From the NCBI GenBank assembly GCA_018400355.1, contig JAGYMV010000022.1:1-9525 (forward strand): a stretch of 9,525 nucleotides of DNA, given 5' to 3'. A model generated the notes under the pieces. That model searched no databases, was not told the DNA's origin, and was given only the letters and a program-made list of their open reading frames with translations. The translations under genes and the position numbers were made by a program. Position 1 is the stretch's first letter; each line of letters begins with the position of its first letter. Positions 1 to 6,648 of this stretch are shown piece by piece. The DNA comes from Wenzhouxiangella sp. (GTDB lineage Bacteria > Pseudomonadota > Gammaproteobacteria > Xanthomonadales > Wenzhouxiangellaceae).

Positions 1-126
1 TACTGTGTCCCCTTTTTTGAGGGCTTTGGTGATTGAACCAATGGTGGCTTCTAAAGCACGACCTGCGTCAGCTTTGCTTAAACCAGCACCATCAGCAATT
101 GCATCAATCAACTCAGATTTGTTCAT
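1..126 (-). CDS. hupB: DNA-binding protein HU, N-terminal part (cut by window edge)
   Basis: The first 42 codons of a HU/IHF-family histone-like protein are present; the remaining half (HU is about 90 residues) lies beyond the left edge. The visible protein begins [20 protein letters not shown] and continues into [22 protein letters not shown]. This is the helix-turn-helix dimerisation part typical of HU; the DNA-binding arms are not in view. HU is a small homodimeric or heterodimeric nucleoid protein that bends and compacts DNA. The start is well supported: a GGAG at 136-139 sits 9 bases before the ATG, inside a longer GGAGAGAG run. The gene follows lon in the same direction, as hupB does in E. 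coli, which is why that symbol is used. The symbol rests on position, because HU paralogues cannot be told apart from this fragment alone. Confidence 0.93.
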   Translation of the reverse strand, partial: MNKSELIDAIADGAGLSKADAGRALEATIGSITKALKKGDTV

Positions 127-150
127 GTCTACTCTCTCCAAATCGTTCTT

Positions 151-156
151 AGTATA
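151..156 (-). promoter_or_regulatory. Candidate -10 element of the HU gene
   Basis: On the minus strand the hexamer TATACT (one mismatch to TATAAT) lies 24 bases before the HU start codon. A transcript starting about 7 bases downstream would have a leader of roughly 18 bases that includes the Shine-Dalgarno sequence. No convincing -35 hexamer is found at 16-18 bases spacing (the bases there read CCAATG), so the promoter is weakly defined. HU genes behind lon have their own promoters in E. coli, which makes one expected here. Confidence 0.4.
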
Positions 157-306
157 AGTTTCTCATCACAGGGCATTGGCCCATTGTTGTGTGAGTCATG
201 CAAGATGGGAACCTGTATTCATCGTGTGATGTGTCCGCATCCCGAGGGGACAATGGTAAACCAGCAAGGGCGTTCCATCAACCAATCTCGAGAGCAATCA
301 TACCCT

Positions 307-334
307 GAAAAGCCCGAAAAACCTAGCTTTTCGG
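307..334 (-). terminator. Two mutually exclusive short hairpins downstream of lon
   Basis: 28 bases after the lon stop codon the minus strand can form a perfect 7-bp stem, CCGAAAA with TTTTCGG (334-328 with 320-314, 7-base loop). It can instead form another perfect 7-bp stem, GAAAAGC with GCTTTTC (332-326 with 313-307). The two share bases 328-332 and cannot form together. Stems are A/T-rich and no clean U run follows, so this is at best a weak terminator or attenuator at the end of lon. The structure is seen in the sequence; the function is inferred. Confidence 0.35.
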
Positions 335-361
335 CACAAAACTCACGCCAAATGGCCACTT

Positions 362-2761
362 TTAATGTGGTCTGACAACGCCCTGCTTTGACGTTTCAGC
401 GCCCCCAGGTTTGACTGTGCTGGCAACCGATCCTTCGGGAAGCGCCTCAAGCGCCAATGACAACACTTCATCAATCCACTGTACAGGTTTAATATCTAAG
501 CCTTTTTTAATCCTGTCTGGAATCTCTGCCAAGTCTTTTTCATTGTCTTTTGGAATCAACACCGTCTTGATGCCACCCCGCAATGCCGCCAACAGCTTCT
601 CTTTGAGACCACCAATCGGCAACACTTTGCCACGCAGAGTAATTTCACCAGTCATGGCCACATCGGCACGAACCGGGACTTTGGTCAGCACAGACACCAA
701 CGCGGTGGTCATCGCGACCCCTGCGCTGGGCCCATCTTTTGGCGTTGCACCCTCAGGAACATGGACGTGCATGTCCCATTTTTGATAAAAATCATTGGGG
801 ATCCCAAGCGCCTCGGCACGAGAACGGACCACCGACAAGGCCGCCTGCACGGACTCTTGCATCACACTCCCCAACTGGCCCGTGTGGGTGAGTTTGCCTT
901 TACCCGGCAAAGCGACTGCTTCGATCTGCAGGAGCTCGCCCCCAACTTCGGTCCAAGCCAAGCCCGTGACCTGACCAATCTCGTTGTCTTCCTCGGCCAA
1001 ACCATACTGGAAACGGCGAACACCCAAGTAATCTGCCAAATTGCGAACGCTGATTTTGCGTTGTTTGGCGCTTTTTAGACTGATTTCTTTGACGACCTTG
1101 CGGCACACCTTGGCGAGCTCACGCTCTAGGCTTCTGACACCCGCCTCTCGAGTGTAATATCGGATCACATCGAGTACGGCTGCCTCACTAAATTGAATCT
1201 CATCGTCGTTGAGCCCATTGGCCTTGATCTGTTTCGGCAGCAAGTAGCGCATCGCAATGTTGAGTTTCTCGTCTTCGGTGTAGCCCGGAATGCGAATGAT
1301 CTCCATACGATCGAGCAACGGGCCTGGAATGTTTAAAGAGTTCGCCGTGGCGACAAACATCACATCAGACAAATCGAACCCAACTTCAAGATAATGATCG
1401 TTGAAGGTATCGTTTTGCTCTGGATCCAGAACCTCCAGCATGGCAGAGGAAGGATCCCCTCTGAAATCATTTGACATCTTGTCGAGCTCATCGAGCATAA
1501 ACAACGGATTGCGCGTGCCGGCTTTGCTCATGTTTTGCAACACCCGCCCTGGCATCGATCCGATATAGGTTCGACGGTGGCCCCGAATTTCGGCCTCATC
1601 GCGAACACCACCCAAGCTCATGCGAATGAACTCCCGACCCGTTGACCTCGCAATTGAACGACCCAGCGAGGTCTTGCCGACGCCTGGGGGCCCAACCAAA
1701 CACAAGATAGGACCTTTGAGCTTTTTAACCCGCTGTTGAACAGCCAAGTACTCAAGAATTCGTTCTTTGACTTTCTCTAGGCCATAGTGATCGGCTTCAA
1801 GAACCGCCTCTGCTTTTTTGATGTCATTGGATATCTTGCTGCGCTTTTTCCATGGCAGCATCAACATCCAATCGAGGTAATTGCGAACCACCGTGGCCTC
1901 GGCTGACATGGGCGACATCATTTTTAATTTGCCAAACTCAGATTTGGCTTTTTCCAGCGCCTCTTTGGGCATACCGGCTTTTTCAATTTTTGCCTCTAGA
2001 TCGGCCAGGTCATTGCCGGTCTCGTCGAGATCTCCCAGCTCTTTTTGGATCGCCTTCATCTGTTCGTTCAGGTAATACTCGCGCTGGCTTTTTTCCATCT
2101 GGGTCTTCACTCGACCACGAATGCGCTTTTCTAGTTTCAGCACATCCATTTCACCTTCGAGGATTCCCATCAATCTTTCCAATCGTTGCATGGTCGATTG
2201 GACTTCCAGTATTTCTTGTTTTTCTTCAATGCGAATGGGCAAATGAGCTGCCACGGTATCAGCCAAACGGCTGGCATCTTCAATGCCTGACAGCGTCGTC
2301 ATGAGCTCGGGCGGGATCTTGCGACTGAGCTTCACATACTGCTCAAACAAATCCATGGCGCTTCGCACCATGACTTCCACGTCTTGGTCAGTGGCCGGCT
2401 CAGGCTCTTCAACCAAAGTCCAATTGGCCACAAGATAACCCTCGGGCTCAGACAGTTCGGTCAGCTTGACCCGCTCCATGCCCTCGACCAATACTTTCGT
2501 GGTCCCATCGGGTAGGCGCAACATCTGGAGAATCGAGGCGATGGTGCCGTATTCGTATAGGTCTTTCGCCTCAGGTTCCTCAACATTGGAATTTCGTTGA
2601 GTCACCAAGACAATCTTTTTATCCCCGCCCATGGTTTCTTCGAGCGCCTTGACCGAGCGCTCTCGCGCGACGAACAAAGGGATCACCATGTGCGGAAATA
2701 CAACCACATCCCTTAAAGTCAGAACAGGGGTGGGCTGGCGTGTTTGGAAGTCTTTAGTCAT
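362..2761 (-). CDS. lon: ATP-dependent protease Lon (La)
   Basis: Lon is a cytoplasmic homohexameric AAA+ serine protease that degrades misfolded proteins and selected regulators. The 799-residue protein has the bacterial LonA order. The N-terminal substrate-binding domain (from about residue 10, [20 protein letters not shown]) runs to about 200 and is followed by a coiled-coil-rich linker to about 300. The AAA+ module has Walker A GPPGVGKT at 357-364 and Walker B FMLDEL at 421-426. The C-terminal protease domain has catalytic Ser679 in PKDGPSAG and Lys722 in the GGLKEK motif, the same numbers as the E. coli Ser-Lys dyad. It is about 15 residues longer than E. coli Lon, the extra being a low-complexity tail after about 775. 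The start is fixed by an in-frame TGA immediately before the ATG; the Shine-Dalgarno match is weak. It lies between clpX and the HU gene, and a candidate heat-shock promoter precedes it. Confidence 0.98.
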   Translation of the reverse strand: MTKDFQTRQPTPVLTLRDVVVFPHMVIPLFVARERSVKALEETMGGDKKIVLVTQRNSNVEEPEAKDLYEYGTIASILQMLRLPDGTTKVLVEGMERVKLTELSEPEGYLVANWTLVEEPEPATDQDVEVMVRSAMDLFEQYVKLSRKIPPELMTTLSGIEDASRLADTVAAHLPIRIEEKQEILEVQSTMQRLERLMGILEGEMDVLKLEKRIRGRVKTQMEKSQREYYLNEQMKAIQKELGDLDETGNDLADLEAKIEKAGMPKEALEKAKSEFGKLKMMSPMSAEATVVRNYLDWMLMLPWKKRSKISNDIKKAEAVLEADHYGLEKVKERILEYLAVQQRVKKLKGPILCLVGPPGVGKTSLGRSIARSTGREFIRMSLGGVRDEAEIRGHRRTYIGSMPGRVLQNMSKAGTRNPLFMLDELDKMSNDFRGDPSSAMLEVLDPEQNDTFNDHYLEVGFDLSDVMFVATANSLNIPGPLLDRMEIIRIPGYTEDEKLNIAMRYLLPKQIKANGLNDDEIQFSEAAVLDVIRYYTREAGVRSLERELAKVCRKVVKEISLKSAKQRKISVRNLADYLGVRRFQYGLAEEDNEIGQVTGLAWTEVGGELLQIEAVALPGKGKLTHTGQLGSVMQESVQAALSVVRSRAEALGIPNDFYQKWDMHVHVPEGATPKDGPSAGVAMTTALVSVLTKVPVRADVAMTGEITLRGKVLPIGGLKEKLLAALRGGIKTVLIPKDNEKDLAEIPDRIKKGLDIKPVQWIDEVLSLALEALPEGSVASTVKPGGAETSKQGVVRPH

Positions 2762-2794
2762 TCAGATGGCTCATGGGTGATGTCGTGATTAGAG

Positions 2795-2823
2795 ATATTG
2801 GCCCGCAGCCCCGACAATTCAAG
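2795..2823 (-). promoter_or_regulatory. Candidate sigma-32 (heat-shock) promoter of lon
   Basis: The minus strand has CTTGAA (2818-2823), an exact match to the sigma-32 -35 consensus. After a 15-base spacer comes GCCAATAT (2795-2802), which matches 6 of 8 positions of the -10 consensus CCCCATnT. Transcription would begin near 2788, giving lon a leader of about 27 bases. lon is a classic sigma-32 regulon member in E. coli. The -35 element overlaps the loop of the hairpin at 2803-2832. The match is by eye and no start site is known. Confidence 0.5.
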
Positions 2824-2832
2824 GGGCTGCGG
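2803..2832 (-). terminator. Strong hairpin between clpX and lon (10-bp perfect stem)
   Basis: CCGCAGCCCC at 2803-2812 is perfectly complementary to GGGGCTGCGG at 2823-2832, leaving a 10-base loop. On the minus strand it starts 16 bases after the clpX stop codon, where a terminator is expected. However, neither strand has a U run after the stem, so it is not a textbook intrinsic terminator. It could be a 3'-end-protecting stem of the clpPX message, a partial attenuator, or a pause site. Confidence 0.5.
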
Positions 2833-2848
2833 AAAGAAACACCCGTCA

Positions 2849-4105
2849 TCAGGCTTCAGCGCGTTTGGGCGGATTGCCCTCGTAGATCAAATAAGGCTTG
2901 CTCTCGCCGTTGATGACTGCCTCATCGATCACCACTTTGGTGACGTTTTCCATGGACGGCAGGTCATACATGCTATCGAGCAGGATGTTTTCAAGGATGG
3001 TGCGCAGCCCTCTGGCACCGGTTTTTCTCTCCATTGCTTTGCGAGCAATGGCGTGCAGCGCATCTTCTCTCACCTCGAGCTCGCAATCATCGAGTTCGAA
3101 CATGCGCACAAACTGCTTGACCACGGCATTTTTCGGCTCAATCAGAATGCGAACCAAAGCCTCTTCATCCAACTCGCCCAAACTCGCGACCACCGGCAGG
3201 CGACCCACAAACTCTGGGATCAAGCCGTATTTGATCAAATCTTCAGGCTCGACCTCAGCAAACAAAGCCGATACATCCGCCGCCTCTTTGCTTCGCACAT
3301 CGGCTTTAAAACCGATGCCAGCAGACTCAGACCTGGCTTGTATCACTTTATCCAGACCCGCAAACGCCCCGCCCACAATGAACAGTATGTTGCGGGTATT
3401 GACCTGCAAAAACTCTTGCTGGGGGTGCTTGCGACCACCTTGCGGTGGCACAGAGGCCATGGTGCCTTCGATCAGCTTCAACAAAGCCTGCTGGACGCCC
3501 TCCCCTGACACATCGCGGGTGATGGATGGGTTTTCGGCCTTCCTAGAAATCTTGTCAATTTCGTCGATGTAGACAATGCCAGTTTCGGCTTTCTCCACAT
3601 CGTAATCGCATTTTTGCAGGAGCTTTTGGATGATGTTTTCCACATCCTCACCAACATACCCTGCCTCAGTCAATGTGGTTGCATCGGCAATGGTGAAGGG
3701 AACGTTGAGCATTCTGGCCAGTGTTTCAGCGAGTAGCGTTTTTCCTGACCCAGTCGGGCCGATCAGCAAGATGTTGCTTTTCGACAACTCAACATCGTCT
3801 TTGTTTTTGGCAGATTCGACCCGCTTATAGTGATTGTAGACGGCGACCGACAACACTTTTTTGGCCGCCTGTTGGCCAATCACGTAGTTGTCTAGGAAAG
3901 CATGGATTTCATGAGGGGTTGGCAATGAGTCGCGCTCAGCCAAGCTCAAATCATCCAATTCCTCCCGAATGATGTCATTGCAAAGCTCGACACACTCGTC
4001 ACAGATATAAACACTGGGACCGGCGATCAGCTTCCTGACTTCGTGCTGGCTCTTGCCACAAAAAGAGCAATAAAGAACCTTTCCTTCGCTACTCGACTCA
4101 CTCAT
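2849..4105 (-). CDS. clpX: ClpX, AAA+ unfoldase subunit of the ClpXP protease
   Basis: ClpX forms a hexameric ring that recognises tagged or specific substrates, unfolds them with ATP and feeds them to ClpP. The 418-residue protein is of normal length. The N-terminal zinc-binding domain has Cys13, Cys16, Cys35 and Cys38. The AAA+ core has Walker A GPTGSGKT at 116-123, pore loop GYVG at 149-152, Walker B IVYIDEID at 177-184, a GGRKHP segment matching the RKH loop, the IGF loop (in SAGIGF) that docks on ClpP, and a sensor-2 GARGLR motif. No key residue is missing. The start is fixed by an in-frame TGA four codons upstream. The Shine-Dalgarno match is poor; an AAGG lies about 16 bases upstream within a weak hairpin. 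clpX is 62 bases downstream of clpP and probably cotranscribed with it. Confidence 0.98.
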   Translation of the reverse strand: MSESSSEGKVLYCSFCGKSQHEVRKLIAGPSVYICDECVELCNDIIREELDDLSLAERDSLPTPHEIHAFLDNYVIGQQAAKKVLSVAVYNHYKRVESAKNKDDVELSKSNILLIGPTGSGKTLLAETLARMLNVPFTIADATTLTEAGYVGEDVENIIQKLLQKCDYDVEKAETGIVYIDEIDKISRKAENPSITRDVSGEGVQQALLKLIEGTMASVPPQGGRKHPQQEFLQVNTRNILFIVGGAFAGLDKVIQARSESAGIGFKADVRSKEAADVSALFAEVEPEDLIKYGLIPEFVGRLPVVASLGELDEEALVRILIEPKNAVVKQFVRMFELDDCELEVREDALHAIARKAMERKTGARGLRTILENILLDSMYDLPSMENVTKVVIDEAVINGESKPYLIYEGNPPKRAEA

Positions 4106-4167
4106 TGTCTGAGATCACTCGCCTTGTTGGGTTCACAATAAGGCCAGTTTACCCAAAAAGAGAGGGA

Positions 4168-4773
4168 CTATGTTGTATGACGTGATGTCAAAACCTCATC
4201 AATGATGCCGTATTTGGCTGCATCCTCAGCCCCCATGAAATAGTCACGGTCGGTGTCTTTTTCGATCGTCTCTAGCGGCTGACCGGTATGCTTTTGCAGG
4301 ATCTGATTCAATGAATCCCGCATTTTCAAGATTTCTTTGGCGTGGATGTCAATGTCCGAGGCCTGACCCTGAAAACCACCCAGTGGCTGGTGAATCATCA
4401 CACGCGAGTGTGGCAGCGCGTAGCGCTTACCGGCAGCACCGGCTGTCAACAAAAGCGCCCCCATGCTGGCCGCTTGGCCAATGCACATGGTGGAGACGTC
4501 GGGTTTGACGAACTGCATGGTGTCATAAATGGCCATTCCAGCTGTTACCACCCCACCTGGGGAGTTGATATAAATATTGATGTCTTTGTCTGGGTTCTCG
4601 GATTCCAAGAACAACAACTGCGCCACAACCAAATTGGCCATGTGGTCTTCGATCGGGCCAACGATAAAAATGACCCGCTCTTTTAAGAGACGGGAGTAGA
4701 TGTCATAGGCTCGCTCGCCCCGCGCCGATTGCTCGACAACCATGGGGACCAAATTCAGTGCCTGTTCGTTCAT
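4168..4773 (-). CDS. clpP: ClpP, ATP-dependent Clp protease proteolytic subunit
   Basis: ClpP is a cytoplasmic serine peptidase of two stacked heptameric rings that degrades chains delivered by ClpX or ClpA. The 201-residue protein carries the complete catalytic triad: Ser103 in GQAASMG, His128 in VMIHQPLGG and Asp177 in TDRDYF. These correspond to Ser97, His122 and Asp171 of mature E. coli ClpP, so only about 6 residues precede the mature-equivalent N-terminus, against a 14-residue propeptide in E. coli. The start is supported by a GGAG 5 bases before the ATG. The ATG overlaps the tig stop as ATGA, so translation is probably coupled to tig, and no separate promoter was recognised in the end of tig. 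clpX follows 62 bases later. Confidence 0.98.
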   Translation of the reverse strand: MNEQALNLVPMVVEQSARGERAYDIYSRLLKERVIFIVGPIEDHMANLVVAQLLFLESENPDKDINIYINSPGGVVTAGMAIYDTMQFVKPDVSTMCIGQAASMGALLLTAGAAGKRYALPHSRVMIHQPLGGFQGQASDIDIHAKEILKMRDSLNQILQKHTGQPLETIEKDTDRDYFMGAEDAAKYGIIDEVLTSRHTT

Positions 4774-6071
4774 GCCGACTCCATCAGTTCTTTAAACTTC
4801 AATTTCTTTTCGGTGACTTTGGCGTGCTCAAGCACGAGATCGAGCACTTGCTCTTCCAACACGATATTTTCGATCTGCTCCATCGCGCGCGCATCGGACC
4901 GATACATCTTAATCATCGCTTCCGGTTGCTCGTAAGTTTGCGCGAACTCTTCTAGTTTTGCTTGAACACGGTCTGGATCAATTTCAATGCTGTTTTGCTT
5001 GGCCAACTCACCCATCAGCAAGCCAAGGCGGATGCGTTTTTCAGCACCTTCCATAAACTGGGCCATTGGAGGTGGCTGCGGCGCTTCTGCACCAGGCCTT
5101 GCCATCTGCTGTTGCAGTTGGGCTTGCATTTGGCGGGCTTCTTGCTCAATGCTCGACTTGGGCAATGGCAGATCACCAAAGCGCTCCAGCAGGCCTGAGG
5201 TCACGGCGTCTTTGACTTTTTGAGTGACCGTGTTTCTCATTTCTCTATCGAGATTCTTTCGCACATCCGAGCGGAGCTGCTCAACCCCACCTTCAATACC
5301 AAACTCTGCTGCAAACTCGTCGGTCACTTCGGGCAACTTGGCCTCTTCAACCGCCTTGATTTCCAGCTCAACAGGGACTTTTTTGCCGGCCAACTGCTGG
5401 GTTCGATAGTTCTCTGGGAAGGTCAACTTTTTCGAGACGGTATCACCGGCCTTGGCGCCTTTGAGAATCTTTTCAAGATCAGGAAAACTTTCTAGCTTGC
5501 CAATGACGGGGGCAATTTCGTGCTGACCCACATCCGGCACGCGCTCACCATCCACTGTGGCCACATAGCCCACACGGACTCGATCTCCGGCTGCGGCCTT
5601 CCGATCCACCTCGTTCCACTCGCCTCGCTGCTCTTGCAGGGTACGGATCATGTCATCGACATCATCTTCTGTCACTTCACAAATGGGGCGATCGATTTTT
5701 AGCTCAGAAAACTGGAGCTCTGGCACATCAGGGAATACTTCAAGGTGCGCCACATACTCAAAATCGGCATCGGTTTGCTCAGCCTGGCTGGGCTCTATTT
5801 TGGTGACGCCAGCCACGCGCAAAGACTCTTGACCAATGGCCTCTTGCAGCGTTTGCTGCATGGTCTCTTGCAAGATCTCTTCTCTGACTTGTGCGCCATA
5901 GCGTTGATTGATCACGTTCATGGGCACTTTGCCTGGCCGAAACCCTTTCAATCGCACTTGTTTGCGCAACTCATTGAGCCGACCTGAGATTTTTGACTCG
6001 ATTTTCTCAGAAGGCACTTGAACGGTCATTCGACGTTCGAGATCACTTGTTTTTTCAACCGATACTTGCAT
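4770..6071 (-). CDS. tig: Trigger factor, ribosome-associated chaperone and prolyl isomerase
   Basis: Trigger factor binds the ribosome near the exit tunnel and shields nascent chains. The 433-residue protein (E. coli 432) has all three parts. The N-terminal ribosome-binding domain has its signature loop GFRPGKVP at 43-50. An FKBP-like peptidyl-prolyl isomerase domain spans roughly 161-245, starting near [20 protein letters not shown]. The C-terminal chaperone arms run from about 250 to the end ([16 protein letters not shown]). A short Pro/Gln-rich stretch at about 316-340 ([12 protein letters not shown]) lies in the arm region. An in-frame TAA two codons before the ATG fixes the start; the Shine-Dalgarno match is weak. 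The last codons overlap the clpP start by 4 bases. Upstream lie 166 bases and then a tRNA gene on the same strand, with no obvious terminator between them, so part of its expression may come from the tRNA promoter. Confidence 0.97.
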   Translation of the reverse strand: MQVSVEKTSDLERRMTVQVPSEKIESKISGRLNELRKQVRLKGFRPGKVPMNVINQRYGAQVREEILQETMQQTLQEAIGQESLRVAGVTKIEPSQAEQTDADFEYVAHLEVFPDVPELQFSELKIDRPICEVTEDDVDDMIRTLQEQRGEWNEVDRKAAAGDRVRVGYVATVDGERVPDVGQHEIAPVIGKLESFPDLEKILKGAKAGDTVSKKLTFPENYRTQQLAGKKVPVELEIKAVEEAKLPEVTDEFAAEFGIEGGVEQLRSDVRKNLDREMRNTVTQKVKDAVTSGLLERFGDLPLPKSSIEQEARQMQAQLQQQMARPGAEAPQPPPMAQFMEGAEKRIRLGLLMGELAKQNSIEIDPDRVQAKLEEFAQTYEQPEAMIKMYRSDARAMEQIENIVLEEQVLDLVLEHAKVTEKKLKFKELMESA

Positions 6072-6237
6072 GATTTAGATTCTGCTTTTAATTGTTGATT
6101 GTTGATGAGTCGCCTCAGGCACTGGCCCAAGAGCGACCGGGTCATTTAAGGATGTGTGGCTTATTCTTGCGTGGCGCCACAACCAACTAAGACTTGAGAA
6201 ACAATAGACACTGCCACTTAAACAAAGATGCCATAAA
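6072..6237 (-). other. Leader region between tRNA-His and tig
   Basis: These 166 bases hold no supported gene. A perfect 10-bp palindrome GTGGCGCCAC lies at 6171-6180 and a 7-base tandem repeat (ATTGTTG twice) at about 6091-6104. No good sigma-70 promoter or U-run terminator was recognised on the minus strand. The region may be a processed spacer of a tRNA-tig transcript or may carry a tig promoter too weak to recognise by eye. Confidence 0.4.
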
Positions 6238-6314
6238 TGGGGTGAGCGACGGGGATTGAACCCGCGACCTCTGGAGCCACAATCCAGTGCTCTACCAACT
6301 GAGCTACGCCCACC
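6238..6314 (-). tRNA. tRNA-His, anticodon GUG
   Basis: The minus strand folds into a full cloverleaf. The acceptor arm is GTGGGCG paired with CGCTCAC (one G-U pair). The D arm contains AGCTCAGTTGGTAGAGC, the anticodon loop is TTGTGGC giving GTG, and the T arm contains GGTTCAATCCC. The extra 5' G(-1) at 6314 opposite C73 is the identity element of tRNA-His. CCA is encoded at 6240-6238. It is the last tRNA of the cluster, nearest to tig. Without CCA the gene is 6241-6314. Confidence 0.97.
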
Positions 6315-6351
6315 ACAACTTGTCATTGTACTTGAACCTTCCCACCCGATT

Positions 6352-6428
6352 TGGCGCGCCCGGCAGGACTCGAACCTGCAACCGTCGGCTTAGAAGGCCG
6401 ATGCTCTATCCAGTTGAGCTACAGGCGC
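6352..6428 (-). tRNA. tRNA-Arg, anticodon UCU
   Basis: A full cloverleaf is present on the minus strand. Acceptor GCGCCTG pairs with CGGGCGC. The anticodon stem TCGGC/GCCGA closes the loop CTTCTAA, giving anticodon TCT, which reads AGA/AGG. The T arm contains GGTTCGAGTCC, the discriminator is G73 and CCA is encoded. The anticodon and overall sequence resemble E. coli argU rather than the CCG-anticodon argX of the E. coli Arg-His-Leu-Pro operon. It is the middle member of the three-tRNA cluster. Confidence 0.97.
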
Positions 6429-6459
6429 AATCCTGTTGCGTTCCAATCGGGCCTCAAAA

Positions 6460-6536
6460 TGGTCGGGGCGGCAGGATTTGAACCTGCGACCTACTGCTCC
6501 CAAAGCAGTTGCGCTACCAGGCTGCGCTACGCCCCG
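6460..6536 (-). tRNA. tRNA-Pro, anticodon UGG
   Basis: A full cloverleaf is present on the minus strand. Acceptor CGGGGCG pairs with CGCCCCG. The anticodon stem ACTGC/GCAGT closes the loop TTTGGGA, giving TGG. The T arm contains GGTTCAAATCC, the discriminator is A73 and CCA is encoded. It is the first tRNA transcribed, about 20 bases after the predicted transcription start of the promoter at 6564-6592. Confidence 0.97.
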
Positions 6537-6563
6537 TTCACTCATTCGTCATTGAGCCGACCA

Positions 6564-6592
6564 ATTGTAGTCGGATCACAGCCTTAGGTCAA
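6564..6592 (-). promoter_or_regulatory. Sigma-70 promoter of the tRNA Pro-Arg-His cluster
   Basis: On the minus strand TTGACC (6587-6592) and TACAAT (6564-6569) are separated by exactly 17 bases, each one mismatch or so from consensus. The predicted start near 6557 leaves a leader of about 20 bases before tRNA-Pro. The bases after the -10 (TGGTCGG) are G/C-leaning, as in stringently controlled stable-RNA promoters; that control is inferred. Confidence 0.8.
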
Positions 6593-6648
6593 TTTGAATC
6601 AGGCTAAACTACGGACTTCTTCTGAGAATGACCCTCAAGGGGTACGCA

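Noticed and set aside
184..375. A 63-codon plus-strand frame with several Cys residues in the lon-HU spacer
   Set aside because: It opens with TTG, has no ribosome site, runs into the end of lon on the opposite strand and resembles no known family; the Cys spacing fits no clear zinc motif.
1852..2304. 150-codon plus-strand frame opposite lon
   Set aside because: Antisense shadow of the Lon N-terminal and linker region, with no ribosome site or recognisable domain.
2798..3572. Long plus-strand open frames (236 and 224 codons) opposite clpX
   Set aside because: They are antisense to a fully conserved clpX; their length follows from codon bias of the real gene and they look like no known protein.
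6171..6180. Palindrome GTGGCGCCAC as an operator or terminator stem
   Set aside because: A single 10-base palindrome without loop, U run or a second copy is too little to call a regulatory site.
6075..6326. 83-codon minus-strand frame covering tRNA-His
   Set aside because: It translates the tRNA itself and its spacer, with no conserved protein signature.
6287..6587. Plus-strand frames across the tRNAs giving peptides such as GLEPATVGLEG and GFEPATYC
   Set aside because: These are the well-known false proteins produced by translating the antisense strand of tRNA T arms; the tRNA cloverleafs explain the sequence.
6605..6610. TAAACT as a -10 element for the plus-strand hydrolase
   Set aside because: No -35 hexamer is found at suitable spacing, so a promoter cannot be supported.
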